Below the pieces are notes generated by a model, which was not told where the DNA came from, searched no databases, and was given only the letters and a program-made list of their open reading frames with translations. Of a stretch of 64,000 nt of DNA, positions 1-7,645 are shown piece after piece. Position numbers and translations under genes: made by a program. How positions within the stretch are numbered: the stretch's first letter is position 1; the number at the start of each line of letters is the position of its first letter. The stretch is from DAXETY01 sp051155755 (GTDB lineage Bacteria > Desulfobacterota > Desulfobacteria > Desulfobacterales > SG8-13): the NCBI GenBank assembly GCA_051155755.1, contig DAXETY010000002.1, positions 1 to 64,000 of the forward strand, given 5' to 3'.

Positions 1-71
1 ATCTCAGCCCCGCTCCGGCATGGCGTTTGATTCTGACCGAACAGTGTCGGTCGGTTTCGGTCGATGAAAAT

Positions 72-566
72 TTAGCGCCAGCAGGCACCCGGGCCGTAGC
101 CCATCATGCGACCGCCGCGGCCGTAACCGCGACCGGAGCCCATCCCATAGCCGCGTCCGTGGCCGGGGGCAGCATTACGGTTTTTGATCGCATGGTCCAG
201 GCGTTTCTGGTCGATCTGCGCCTCCAGGTTGGAGATGTCTTTCTGCAGTTCGGAAGCCTTGGCCGCATCCGGGCTTTCCTTGGCCAGCTCGCTGCGGAGC
301 TCCAACTGCTTGGCATAGCGTTCCTGTCGCAGACCTTCGGTTTCCTGGAGAAACTCGGAGCGCTGCTGCGCATAGGCCTGGTATTCTTCGGGGGTGGCAC
401 CGGCACCGTAGCCCGGGCAGTTGCCCGGTCCGCCGTAGCCCATCATATGGCCGCCGCGGCCGCCCCAGCCCGGGCCGTGTCCCCAACCGGCCAGGGCATA
501 GCCGGCAAGGCCAATGACGGCGATGGTGGTAACAAGGGTCAGTGCAATTTTACCGGTTCGTTTCAT
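72..566 (-). CDS. ZraP/Spy-like periplasmic metal-stress protein
   Basis: A 164-residue secreted protein. Residues 1-26 are a signal peptide ending GYALA. A Gly/His/Met-rich stretch follows (about 27-57), then a charged helical segment (about 58-130) of the kind found in the ZraP/CpxP/Spy family, and a second Gly/Arg/Met-rich tail. The family binds zinc or copper and chaperones periplasmic proteins during envelope stress. The start has a good ribosome site (GGGAGG). Upstream at 618-633 lies a sigma-54 promoter on the same strand, as known for zraP in enterics, which supports the assignment. Metal binding is inferred from composition, not from a defined site. Confidence 0.75.
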   Translation of the reverse strand: MKRTGKIALTLVTTIAVIGLAGYALAGWGHGPGWGGRGGHMMGYGGPGNCPGYGAGATPEEYQAYAQQRSEFLQETEGLRQERYAKQLELRSELAKESPDAAKASELQKDISNLEAQIDQKRLDHAIKNRNAAPGHGRGYGMGSGRGYGRGGRMMGYGPGACWR

Positions 567-617
567 GATTCGATCCTCCCAGGGTTGATGTGATTTTTGT
601 ATTTGCCCTGGGAATGG

Positions 618-633
618 AGCAACCCCTGTGCCA
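618..633 (-). promoter_or_regulatory. sigma-54 promoter for the ZraP-like gene
   Basis: On the minus strand the sequence reads TGGCACAGGGGTTGCT. It contains the GG and GC dinucleotides exactly ten bases apart, as required by sigma-54 (consensus TGGCAC-N5-TTGCA/T). It would start transcription near 607, about 40 bases before the ZraP-like start codon. No activator gene with a sigma-54 interaction domain is seen in the window. Confidence 0.7.
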
Positions 634-709
634 AACTCGCGGCAATATGCTTAACATCCCGTATTTCATATAATAAAAAAATTGAAAAATTTTTCCCTGC
701 TGCCGCGTT

Positions 710-735
710 CGCAAGTTGCGGGTATTTTTTACCCG
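710..735. promoter_or_regulatory. paired inverted repeats, possible activator site
   Basis: Two overlapping palindromes: CGCAA-G-TTGCG at 710-720 and CGGGTA-TTTTT-TACCCG at 719-735. They lie roughly 100-130 bases upstream of the predicted sigma-54 start for the ZraP-like gene, the usual distance for an enhancer-binding-protein site. The regulatory role is inferred from position only. Confidence 0.35.
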
Positions 736-846
736 GACCGGCAAGACCGATTGGAGCATTTTGACCCGGTTTGGCCGGGGTCTACCCCAAGCCCGGATGC
801 GCCCTGGACCGCGCCAAAGTCATTTTACAGGGAAAATCATCCGCCC

Positions 847-875
847 TTGACATACCACGTAGTGGTATATACGCT
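847..875 (+). promoter_or_regulatory. promoter with operator-like palindrome in its spacer
   Basis: TTGACA at 847-852 is followed after 17 bases by TACGCT (870-875), a weak -10. The spacer is filled by a perfect palindrome, ATACCAC-GTA-GTGGTAT (852-868), well placed for a repressor to block polymerase. The same arrangement recurs at 60784-60812. It probably drives the small gene at 976 with a leader of about 95 bases. Confidence 0.55.
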
Positions 876-975
876 CATGGTAAGTTGTTATCCCCGGCTG
901 GACCTTGCTGCACAGCATTCGTTATCCACGCCTTCTTGTCTCGGTCCGGCCCAACCTTCTACAAGGAGGTACGCC

Positions 976-1224
976 ATGAAAGCCAAATATTTGATTATTC
1001 CCATACTGGTTATCGCACTGATCGGCCTGGTTGCTGCACCTCCGGCCGAAGCCGAACTGGTTACACTGTCGGTGATTCTGGTCGCAGCATACGCTTCTGT
1101 GATCATCGCCAACGAAGCCATAAACAATGAAACGGAAACCGCTTCCGAAATGAATTCCGGTGACGCGTCGACAAAACAACATGCAAGCGCAGATTCTCAG
1201 GAAATTCCATCGGTACAACCGTGA
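976..1224 (+). CDS. small membrane or exported protein, unknown function
   Basis: An 82-residue protein that I do not recognise. The start is set by an excellent ribosome site (AAGGAGG) seven bases before ATG. Residues 1-26 form a hydrophobic signal or anchor ending PAEAE, a second hydrophobic stretch follows (about 28-45), and the tail is polar and Ser/Thr/Glu-rich. It could be a two-segment inner-membrane miniprotein or a processed exported peptide. It is monocistronic, with its own promoter at 847-875 and terminator at 1272-1305. The palindrome in that promoter suggests it is inducible. Confidence 0.6.
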   Translation: MKAKYLIIPILVIALIGLVAAPPAEAELVTLSVILVAAYASVIIANEAINNETETASEMNSGDASTKQHASADSQEIPSVQP

Positions 1225-1271
1225 TATCGGTAACCGTTTCGCATCGAATCATCCATATCTAATCCTTCAAA

Positions 1272-1305
1272 TAGCACCGGGTGCACAGCCCCCGGTGTTA
1301 TTTTT
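1272..1305 (+). terminator. Rho-independent terminator
   Basis: A ten-base-pair stem, TAGCACCGGG (1272-1281) with CCCGGTGTTA (1291-1300) and one G-T pair, is followed by a T run. It ends the small gene at 976-1224. Confidence 0.75.
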
Positions 1306-1361
1306 ATAGATACGGTCACGCCAGAAGATGCTAAATCAAGGCAGTAAAGGGAAGCTCAGCT

Positions 1362-3965
1362 TTATGTCGGCGGGGAATCGATGGGAAGCTGGATTCGGAT
1401 GCGGGTGCCGCGGCCCGGCACGGAATCCACCCGAAACGTGCCGCCGCAGATTTCGGTCCGGTCGCGCATGTTCTGCAATCCATAGGCCATGGCGCTGTTT
1501 GCGTTCAGCACCCGGTCGACATCGAATCCGCAGCCGTTGTCTTCGACTTCGAACGTCAGATGGTGATCGGTTTTACGCAGCCGTACGTGTACCGTGTCCG
1601 CGTCGCTGTGACGGGCGACATTTTTCAGGGTTTCCTGCAATACCCGGTAGATCACGATCTTGACCGAATCGTCGATCTCCTCCTCCAGCAGTTCCGCTTT
1701 TCGAATCAGGCGAATATCACGATGGCGTTTGCTGAACTGGCGGACATACCAGTCGATGGTGGACAATATTCCCAGGTCGTCCAGCGTCAACGGTCGCAAG
1801 CTCACCGAAATGTTTTTGGTATCCTTGATGCTGTCGCCAATCTGTGAAATCGCCGTTGCGAGAATGACCGCTGTGGTTTCGGGGTCTTCGCCCACGGCCG
1901 CCGCGGCCTCTTCCATCCGGTGTTTGATGGAAGCCAGACTGCCGCATATGTGATCGTGCAATTCACGGGAGATCACCCGGCGGTCGCTTTCCAGGGCCTC
2001 GATGCTCTTGCGGGTCAGCTCCCGCAGGTAGCGTCTGGATGTTTTCAGTTCGGATTCCGCCTGTTTCAGCAGGGAAATGTCCTTGGCGATCGTGGCAACG
2101 GCCGTGGGGTTGCCGGATTCGTCGGTTATTTGAAAGGCGGTCACCAGCACCGGATACGTTCGACCGGACTGATTTTGACGAACGCCCTCCCAGTTGCGGA
2201 TAATCTCCCCGTTTCGGCAGCGCTGACGCAGCTCTTCGGCGAATCGGTACCGTTCGGAGGGCAGCAGGGTTCGAATGGATTTGCCGATCAGATCATTTCG
2301 ATTCCAGCCATAAGCGGATTCCGCGGCATGATTGAGATCGGTGATGTTTCCCTGTAAGTCTTCGATTACGATGGGGTCGGCCGAATCCATGAAAACCCGG
2401 GACCACTGTCGCAGCTTGATTTCGGCCCTGCGCCGTTCCTGCATTTCGTTTTCCAGGGCTTTCACCGTGGCTTCCAGGTCTGCGGTGCGCCGGGCGACCC
2501 GTTCCTCCAAATCCTCGTGCGCTTTTTTCAGTGCTTTCTCGGCCTGCTTGCGGCTGCTGATGTCGCGGTGGACACCGAAAAAGCCGATCACCCGTCCCTG
2601 GTTGTCGCAAACGCGGGATCCGCTGGTCTCCACCCAGAATATCGATCCGTCTTTGCGCCGGCAGCGGACTTCGTAAGGTCGCTTGTCGCTGGGGCCCTTC
2701 AAATGGTATCGCAGACGCCCCTGCTTTACGTAGTCTTTCTTGCTGGCGTAAAGAAACTCGGTGGTCCGCCCGATCAGTTCATAGGCGCTGTAGCCGAACA
2801 TGTTCGTAAAGGCCGGATTGACCAGCACCATTTCGCGCCGGGGGTTGGCAAATACCATGGCATCGGTGGCGCTTTCAAACACGGTGCGAAACCGCTGCTC
2901 GCTCCGACGCAGGGCGGCTTGGTTCTCATGGCGCAGCAGCACGTGACCGAAGACCTCGGCGATGGTGCGCAAAACCCGGATGTCGGCTTCCACCCATTTT
3001 TTTTCCCGGCGCACGGCGTCAAAACCCAGAAAACCGAAGCGCTTTCCGCTGCAGGCAACCGGAACGGCCAGCGCGGAGATGATATCCTGTTCGCGCAGCA
3101 GCTGCTTTTCCCGGCGTGCGGCTTCCGGCAGTTCAGCCACGCGGGAAATCGCCAGGTGCTCGTCGTTTTCCAACTTTTGCATCCACCACGGAAACCGGGC
3201 GTTGGGCAGATGCTGCAGGTGCGGCTGCTGCGGCGCAATGCCATCGGCACACCACTCGTGGGTATTGCTGCTGGTGGCCAGGTCTTCGGAAAACCGGAAC
3301 AGGTAGCTGCGGTCCACGCCCATAAAGGTCCCCATGGACTTCAGGGCCCCGTCGATGGCGGCGTCGAGTCCGTTCGGCGTCAGATTGATAAACTGCCGCG
3401 AGATGGATGACACCATCTCCTGCAGCATCGCGTGGCGCACCAGATTCTGCTCTGCTTTTTTGTGGGCGGTGATGTCCAGAAACGAGCCGGCGATCTGACG
3501 CACGGAGCCGTCTTTGTGCCGGGCATACACCGTATCCCTGGAAAGGCACCACAGCCAGCGACCGCCGGCTGACCGAAACCGGCTTTCGAACTCCAGGGTT
3601 TCGCCGTCACGCGCCTTTCGAACACGATCGATGTAGGCGGCCAGCGATGGCCGATCCTCCGGATGAAACAGGGCAAAAAAAGCGGCACCCCGGAATTTTC
3701 GAAAGTCTTCCAGACGATAGCCGGTCAGTCGTTGGTACTCGGCGTTGGCATATACGAGGGTTTCGGCGGCCAGGTCGTAAATATATACGCCGTTTAACGA
3801 AGATGTCAGGATCGGGTCGGCCAGAACATCTTCATCCTGAAGCTGTGGGGTTGGTTCAGGGTTCATGCCTGTTATCAAAAAGCCCGCTCCCGCGCTGAAG
3901 ACGCTTTGATTCCAACCGGATCCAAATCGTTGCCTCTTCCCGGCGAAAGGCTCGCGGCGCTTCAT
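1362..3965 (-). CDS. PAS/GAF sensor histidine kinase (NarL-type HisKA_3)
   Basis: An 867-residue soluble sensor kinase without transmembrane segments. In order: PAS (about 45-175), GAF (about 190-350), PAS (about 360-480), a charged coiled coil (about 480-525), PAS (about 525-645), then a HisKA_3 dimerisation domain with the phosphoacceptor in RELHDH (His near 670) and a HATPase domain with N box (near 782) and NGCGFD. Such kinases normally pair with a LuxR/NarL response regulator, but none lies in this window, so it is an orphan here. The start is uncertain: an in-frame ATG at 3866 would remove a non-conserved leader and seems as likely. The signal is unknown. Confidence 0.85.
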   Translation of the reverse strand: MKRREPFAGKRQRFGSGWNQSVFSAGAGFLITGMNPEPTPQLQDEDVLADPILTSSLNGVYIYDLAAETLVYANAEYQRLTGYRLEDFRKFRGAAFFALFHPEDRPSLAAYIDRVRKARDGETLEFESRFRSAGGRWLWCLSRDTVYARHKDGSVRQIAGSFLDITAHKKAEQNLVRHAMLQEMVSSISRQFINLTPNGLDAAIDGALKSMGTFMGVDRSYLFRFSEDLATSSNTHEWCADGIAPQQPHLQHLPNARFPWWMQKLENDEHLAISRVAELPEAARREKQLLREQDIISALAVPVACSGKRFGFLGFDAVRREKKWVEADIRVLRTIAEVFGHVLLRHENQAALRRSEQRFRTVFESATDAMVFANPRREMVLVNPAFTNMFGYSAYELIGRTTEFLYASKKDYVKQGRLRYHLKGPSDKRPYEVRCRRKDGSIFWVETSGSRVCDNQGRVIGFFGVHRDISSRKQAEKALKKAHEDLEERVARRTADLEATVKALENEMQERRRAEIKLRQWSRVFMDSADPIVIEDLQGNITDLNHAAESAYGWNRNDLIGKSIRTLLPSERYRFAEELRQRCRNGEIIRNWEGVRQNQSGRTYPVLVTAFQITDESGNPTAVATIAKDISLLKQAESELKTSRRYLRELTRKSIEALESDRRVISRELHDHICGSLASIKHRMEEAAAAVGEDPETTAVILATAISQIGDSIKDTKNISVSLRPLTLDDLGILSTIDWYVRQFSKRHRDIRLIRKAELLEEEIDDSVKIVIYRVLQETLKNVARHSDADTVHVRLRKTDHHLTFEVEDNGCGFDVDRVLNANSAMAYGLQNMRDRTEICGGTFRVDSVPGRGTRIRIQLPIDSPPT

Positions 3966-4177
3966 TTATTGCCGTGATGGCGTCTGCATTTCACTGCAAG
4001 GCTTTGTGTATATCAGAATGTTAGCATTCTTTTTATTTCCTGTTCTCGACCCGAAATAAATGGGTACTTTCCTGTATTCCTGCCCTACAGGGGCTCATAC
4101 GCACGTATCTGCAAACGCGAAAACGCTGGCAACTGTGGCCTCCTTCCCGTGCAATGCAGGTAGCAGATTGAAATTCA

Positions 4178-4215
4178 CGAGATCTCGCGACAATGCCTCG
4201 TGAGATCTCGTTTTT
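4178..4215 (+). terminator. 13-bp hairpin with T run, or paired activator sites
   Basis: CGAGATCTCGCGA (4178-4190) pairs with TCGTGAGATCTCG (4198-4210), one G-T, followed by TTTTT. It looks like a terminator, but no gene ends just upstream. Each arm contains a palindrome (CGAGATCTCG, TGAGATCTCG) and both lie about 115-150 bases upstream of the predicted sigma-54 start of osmC. They may instead be enhancer-binding-protein sites. Confidence 0.45.
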
Positions 4216-4299
4216 CGCGAAAATCCGTCATGGACTACAGACGCAAGCCTTTGTTTATAAGTTGCTGGAATCAATAATTTTATAAATTCTTAGCGCGCT

Positions 4300-4315
4300 T
4301 GGCACGGTCCCTGCT
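4300..4315 (+). promoter_or_regulatory. sigma-54 promoter for osmC-like gene
   Basis: TGGCACGGTCCCTGCT has GG (4301-4302) and GC (4313-4314) separated by exactly ten bases, close to the sigma-54 consensus. Transcription would begin near 4326, about 70 bases before the osmC-like start codon. Confidence 0.65.
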
Positions 4316-4394
4316 CTATCCAAAGGCAACTTCACGTCAAACTGGGAAACAAGCCCTGTCAACCTGCAATTCATCATAACGGGAGGAGAAAATC

Positions 4395-5054
4395 ATGACT
4401 GAGGCCACCCATACCGCCAACGCGGAAAGAACAAGCACCCATTCGGTCGTAACGACCCATGAACCGAAATCCGATACACAGGGAAAGCAAAAGCAGATGA
4501 AAGCCAACGGCCCCGTGAACGGCGTTAACGTCGAGGAACTCTTCAACACCATCGACGCCGTCAAGGCAAATCCGGTGATCGCCAAGTTCCGGTTTCGCGC
4601 CAACAACCGCTGGATGGAAGGTGGGCACAACCGCACCACCATTCGGAACTTCTATGGCACCCAGCAGGACCACGAGCACGCACAGCCGTTCGTACTCGAT
4701 GCGGACGAACCGCCGCTGCTGCTCGGCCGGGACCTGGGACCCAACCCGGTGGAATATGCTCTGACCGCGCTGGCCGCCTGCGTAACCTCGGCCATCGTCT
4801 ATCATGCGGCCGCCAAGGGGATCAAACTCAACTCGGTGGAGTCCCGACTGGAGGGTGATATCGACCTGCAGGGATTTCTCGGCATCCGGGACGATGTGCC
4901 CCGCGGTTACAAGGAGATCCGGATGTACTTCAAGATCGATGCGGACGCACCGGCGGACAAACTCGAAGAGATCGTGCAGCTAGGACCGTCTTTTTCGCCC
5001 GTGTACGACACCATCACAAGGGCGGTGCCGGTCAAAGTGCAACTGGAAAATTAA
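4395..5054 (+). CDS. OsmC/Ohr-family protein
   Basis: A 219-residue OsmC-fold protein with a polar N-terminal extension of about 55 residues. The OsmC core has the helix motif ALAACVTSA with Cys129 at the peroxidatic position. The second catalytic cysteine of true OsmC/Ohr peroxidases should fall near residue 201, but the sequence there is SFSPVYDT, with serine. Thiol-peroxidase activity by the usual disulfide route is therefore doubtful, and the protein may belong to an OsmC-like subfamily of unknown substrate. The start has GGGAGGAG. It is convergent with a Crp/Fnr gene and shares a terminator at 5070-5106. Expression is probably sigma-54 dependent. Confidence 0.8.
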   Translation: MTEATHTANAERTSTHSVVTTHEPKSDTQGKQKQMKANGPVNGVNVEELFNTIDAVKANPVIAKFRFRANNRWMEGGHNRTTIRNFYGTQQDHEHAQPFVLDADEPPLLLGRDLGPNPVEYALTALAACVTSAIVYHAAAKGIKLNSVESRLEGDIDLQGFLGIRDDVPRGYKEIRMYFKIDADAPADKLEEIVQLGPSFSPVYDTITRAVPVKVQLEN

Positions 5055-5069
5055 TCCGCAGCGCGACCC

Positions 5070-5106
5070 ATTCCGGCCGGATCAAAGCCTCCGGCCGGAA
5101 TTTTTT
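5070..5106 (+). terminator. Rho-independent terminator
   Basis: A perfect 12-bp stem, ATTCCGGCCGGA (5070-5081) with TCCGGCCGGAAT (5090-5101), followed by six T. It terminates the osmC-like gene. Confidence 0.85.
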
Positions 5107-5131
5107 GCTACAATCGTTTTGCAGCGAAAGG

Positions 5132-5839
5132 TCACTCCGGCTCGTTCGTCAGGACCCAGATTCGGCCCTCCTGCTGAATCCGGCCGGCTTCCCGCAGCCC
5201 CTTCAATGCCCGGGTGACACTGACCCGATGGGCGCCGACCAGAAAGCTCAGCTCCTCGTGGGTCAAGGGCAGCTCAATGGCAAGACCCCGGGCGGTCTCA
5301 ACTCCGTGCTCGCGGGCGAAATGCACCAGGGTTTGATAGAGACGATTCTCCAGGCGGGTCTCACCCATGCCGCCCACCCGGTCGGTGAGCCGGGCGATCC
5401 GTCGGCTCAGGTTTTTGATCATCTGCAGGCCGATATTGGGGTGACGCAGCACCAGCTGCTCGAAATGCGTGCGGGTGATTCCGCAGAGCAAACTGGATTC
5501 CATGCTCCAGGCACTCAGCGGGTAAACCGCCGGTTCGTCTTCTCCCAGCACATTTTCGCCGAGCACATCACCGGGCTTGCGAATGTCCAGAGTTACCTCG
5601 GCGCCGTCTTCACTGACCCTGCTGAGCTTGATCCGGCCGCCTTTGATCAGGAACATGCGGTCTGCCGGCTGTCCCTGAGAAAATACGGCCGCCCCTATCG
5701 GGTATTGTTTCCGCAGGGCGACATCGAGCAGGGCGACGAGCTCGGGTTCCTGCAGGTTTTCGAACATCCAAAGGTGGCCGATACAGACCGGACTCAGGGA
5801 AGCGTCTTTTCCAGCGATTTCTTCACAGGTGCAGGCCAT
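5132..5839 (-). CDS. Crp/Fnr-family transcriptional regulator
   Basis: A 235-residue regulator: cyclic-nucleotide-type sensor beta-barrel (about 25-140), dimer helix (about 145-165) and winged helix with recognition segment AHRVSVTRALKGL near the C-terminus. ATG at 5839 was chosen because AAAGGAA precedes it; the open frame extends further upstream but is GC-biased noise. The N-terminus carries Cys3, Cys5 and Cys19, and Cys119 sits in the barrel. That resembles the four-cysteine set of Fnr, but with different spacing. It could bind an Fe-S cluster or sense redox or NO; this is inference. It lies divergent from the small gene at 6085. Confidence 0.85.
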   Translation of the reverse strand: MACTCEEIAGKDASLSPVCIGHLWMFENLQEPELVALLDVALRKQYPIGAAVFSQGQPADRMFLIKGGRIKLSRVSEDGAEVTLDIRKPGDVLGENVLGEDEPAVYPLSAWSMESSLLCGITRTHFEQLVLRHPNIGLQMIKNLSRRIARLTDRVGGMGETRLENRLYQTLVHFAREHGVETARGLAIELPLTHEELSFLVGAHRVSVTRALKGLREAGRIQQEGRIWVLTNEPE

Positions 5840-6084
5840 GGCAGGATTCCTTTGCGGCAGTGGATGCCGGATGAAACGAAACGCCGGTTGATAATAAGGC
5901 CGGGTTGCGCGGATGTCGACAACACCGCCCGGTCGCAGCGGCTTTGCCGTGCCGTTTGCGGCCCGATGCCGCATCGGCGGCGGGATTTCCGGGTGCAAAT
6001 CTCATAAAAACACAGGCACCCTTCCAATCCTTTCCGATTGAATTATTATTGTATAGATCGCAGTGGATATTCAGGAGGTGTGCC

Positions 6085-6267
6085 ATGAAAGACAAAGGCG
6101 GCAGGAGATGGACGGCGGATCGCCGGCAATTTACGCATCTTTCGCATTTTCCGGAGAGAAGGGCCACACGGTTTCGCAGAAGCGGCATCGACCGGCGGGG
6201 GCCGGCCCAGTGCCGATACCCGGATGTCGACGAACGCAGAAAATCCTGTCAAAAGCGCTATGCCTGA
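6085..6267 (+). CDS. small arginine-rich protein with DRR repeats
   Basis: A 60-residue, strongly basic protein preceded by an excellent ribosome site (AGGAGGTG, 6072-6079). It contains repeated RR/DRR elements (ADRRQF, ERRAT, FRRSGIDRRG, DERRKS). The same R-R-S-G-x-D-R-R pattern forms the tail of the PilZ protein at 60325-60747. Function is unknown; RNA, DNA or membrane-surface binding would suit the charge. Its stop codon lies inside a perfect 20-bp tandem duplication. Confidence 0.55.
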   Translation: MKDKGGRRWTADRRQFTHLSHFPERRATRFRRSGIDRRGPAQCRYPDVDERRKSCQKRYA

Positions 6268-6294
6268 TGCTTGAGCGCTATGCCTGATGCTTGA
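6255..6294. repeat. perfect 20-bp tandem duplication
   Basis: GCGCTATGCCTGATGCTTGA occurs twice without a gap (6255-6274 and 6275-6294). The first copy contains the last codons and stop of the 60-residue gene. It marks the boundary between GC-rich backbone and the AT-rich accessory segment. Confidence 0.9.
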
Positions 6295-6463
6295 ATGAAC
6301 CGCACCGGGCCAGTGCAAGCCGGGCAGGTGCGGCTGTGATCTGCCCCGATGATGCCCTTTTCAATCGCTGGCCGGTCGCCATGAAATGATCCATCGATTG
6401 ATCCCAGAACGTGACGGCCTTCAGAAATGCTTCCTCGGTAAATAACCGTTTTAATCCACCTCC

Positions 6464-6915
6464 CTATTTTCCTACCGGACAACTCAGCTTGCATTCCCTG
6501 CAATACTTGACACAACAATAAGAATCCTTGTCGCCTTTCTGTTGTCCCGTAACACCTTTTTCAAATTCGTCAGTTTTATATCCCGATGTTCTTTATCGGT
6601 TGCCGGTATTTTCATAACGGCTTCCTCAATATCTTTTTCCATTCTTACATTGCAGGCCACCCGATCATGGGTTCCGTTGATGCCGGGTAATATGGATTGG
6701 CCCAGAGCATCCCTCGTATACACAGTACTTTGAAATGCTTTTGTGGGACAGTCTTTGCGGCAGGGCTGGTGGCAGCCTTCGCAAGGATTAAATTCAAGAG
6801 GGCCGGTGATAGCAGCTTCCCGATTTAGCAAAAGCGACCGGAAGCGGATGCGAGGGCCAAATGCAGGTGTGATTTTTTCAATAATTTTGTCGGTCAAATC
6901 CAAATTGGTATACAA
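6464..6915 (-). pseudogene. decayed QueG-like 4Fe-4S protein gene
   Basis: The readable frame (TTG at 6915) encodes the cysteine motif NPCEGCHQPCRKDCP, typical of epoxyqueuosine-reductase-like ferredoxin-domain proteins. Near 6535 the frame runs into a nonsense tail. Read one base over, the same DNA gives DSYCCVKYCRECKLSCPVGK and a stop at 6464-6466, restoring the second cysteine cluster expected for the family. So a single-base indel separates the two halves. The N-terminal half of the family is also missing, since a stop codon and the GNAT gene lie immediately upstream. I call it a truncated, frameshifted relic; a sequencing error could explain only the frameshift. Confidence 0.7.
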
Positions 6916-6962
6916 ATTCAGACGGTTAATCTTTCTTATAGTGAATTTCTTCCTTTATATTT

Positions 6963-7532
6963 TTAACCTCTTAGCATGTACCGGTTTTCAACATGAAATA
7001 TGTCTGACCTGGAAATCACTTTAAATCCAAATTTTTCATAAAAGCGGACGTTTTCATCCAGATCTGTTTCCAGGTATGCCTTTGCCGAACAATTATCCAC
7101 TTCCTTGCAAAAACGTTGCATTAGTGCAGTACCAACCCCTATTCCCCGGTGAGATGGCAGAACGCCGATAGGACCAAGGTGCCAGTGTTGTTCAACCGGA
7201 TCATGCTCTGCCCATTCCTTAAGCCATACAGATTTTCTCCAATTGATATCATTTTTATCTTCAACCATATTCGGTTCATCAACTACTTTGCCGACACATG
7301 ACTTCATCCTCATGACTCCGATAATTTTTTCATTTTCCTTTGCCAGAAAGACAATCCCGGGCAAGTTATGGAAGAGTTCAAAAAACAATTTTTGGATTTC
7401 CAGACGTTCTTTTTCACCATTACCCAGAAAGACACCACGGTGGTGCGGATTGTTGAGCATTGCAAAACTGAGCACTTCCGCTGATTTTTTGATGTCATTT
7501 TGTTGCATAAAAGAAATACGAAAGTTGCTCAT
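6963..7532 (-). CDS. GNAT-family N-acetyltransferase
   Basis: A 189-residue GNAT protein. The acetyl-CoA-binding signature LPSHRGIGVGTALMQRF lies around residues 125-140, followed by the strand-helix ETDLDENVRFYEKFGFKV that closes the fold. The substrate is unknown. I chose ATG at 7532 because it opens the conserved domain and is preceded by GGCGGGA; an ATG at 7616 lies inside the upstream palindrome. AT-rich codon use sets it apart from the flanking chromosome. It sits in a minus-strand run of cassette-like genes. Confidence 0.8.
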   Translation of the reverse strand: MSNFRISFMQQNDIKKSAEVLSFAMLNNPHHRGVFLGNGEKERLEIQKLFFELFHNLPGIVFLAKENEKIIGVMRMKSCVGKVVDEPNMVEDKNDINWRKSVWLKEWAEHDPVEQHWHLGPIGVLPSHRGIGVGTALMQRFCKEVDNCSAKAYLETDLDENVRFYEKFGFKVISRSDIFHVENRYMLRG

Positions 7533-7569
7533 ATTCCCGCCTTGAATCATTTGGGATTTCAATGAATGC

Positions 7570-7631
7570 ATACCATGGCCATCACCGGCGGGAATGAAGC
7601 GCAGCGAAATTCCCATCCGAGTGCATGGTAT
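7570..7631 (-). repeat. attC-like imperfect palindrome (site D)
   Basis: Outer arms ATACCATG (7570-7577) and CATGGTAT (7624-7631) enclose shorter pairing blocks (CACCGG/CCGGTG, GGGAAT/ATTCCC) with unpaired single bases. It fills the gap between the methyltransferase stop and the acetyltransferase start. It lacks the AAC/GTT ends of canonical attC, so it is the weakest of four such sites. Confidence 0.35.
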
Positions 7632-7645
7632 TGTTTTGCGCCGAT

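Larger units (their letters stand above)
3966..4394. other. divergent regulatory gap between kinase and osmC
   Basis: No gene is seen. The gap holds a small hairpin AGAATG/CATTCT at 4017-4032, a region closed by ATCTGC/GCAGAT (4107-4168), a strong hairpin with T run at 4178-4215, and a sigma-54 promoter at 4300-4315 that serves osmC. Confidence 0.5.

Noticed and set aside
4107..4168. GEMM-like (c-di-GMP/cGAMP) riboswitch upstream of osmC
   Set aside because: GCAAAC, a GAAA-type loop and GGTAGC recall GEMM, and ATCTGC/GCAGAT closes the region, but the conserved GACGCAAA segment and tetraloop-receptor pattern are missing. An Infernal search would decide.
6258..6518. 86-codon minus-strand ORF
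   Set aside because: It covers the repeat and the frameshifted end of the QueG-like relic; the start of its translation is the relic in a third frame.
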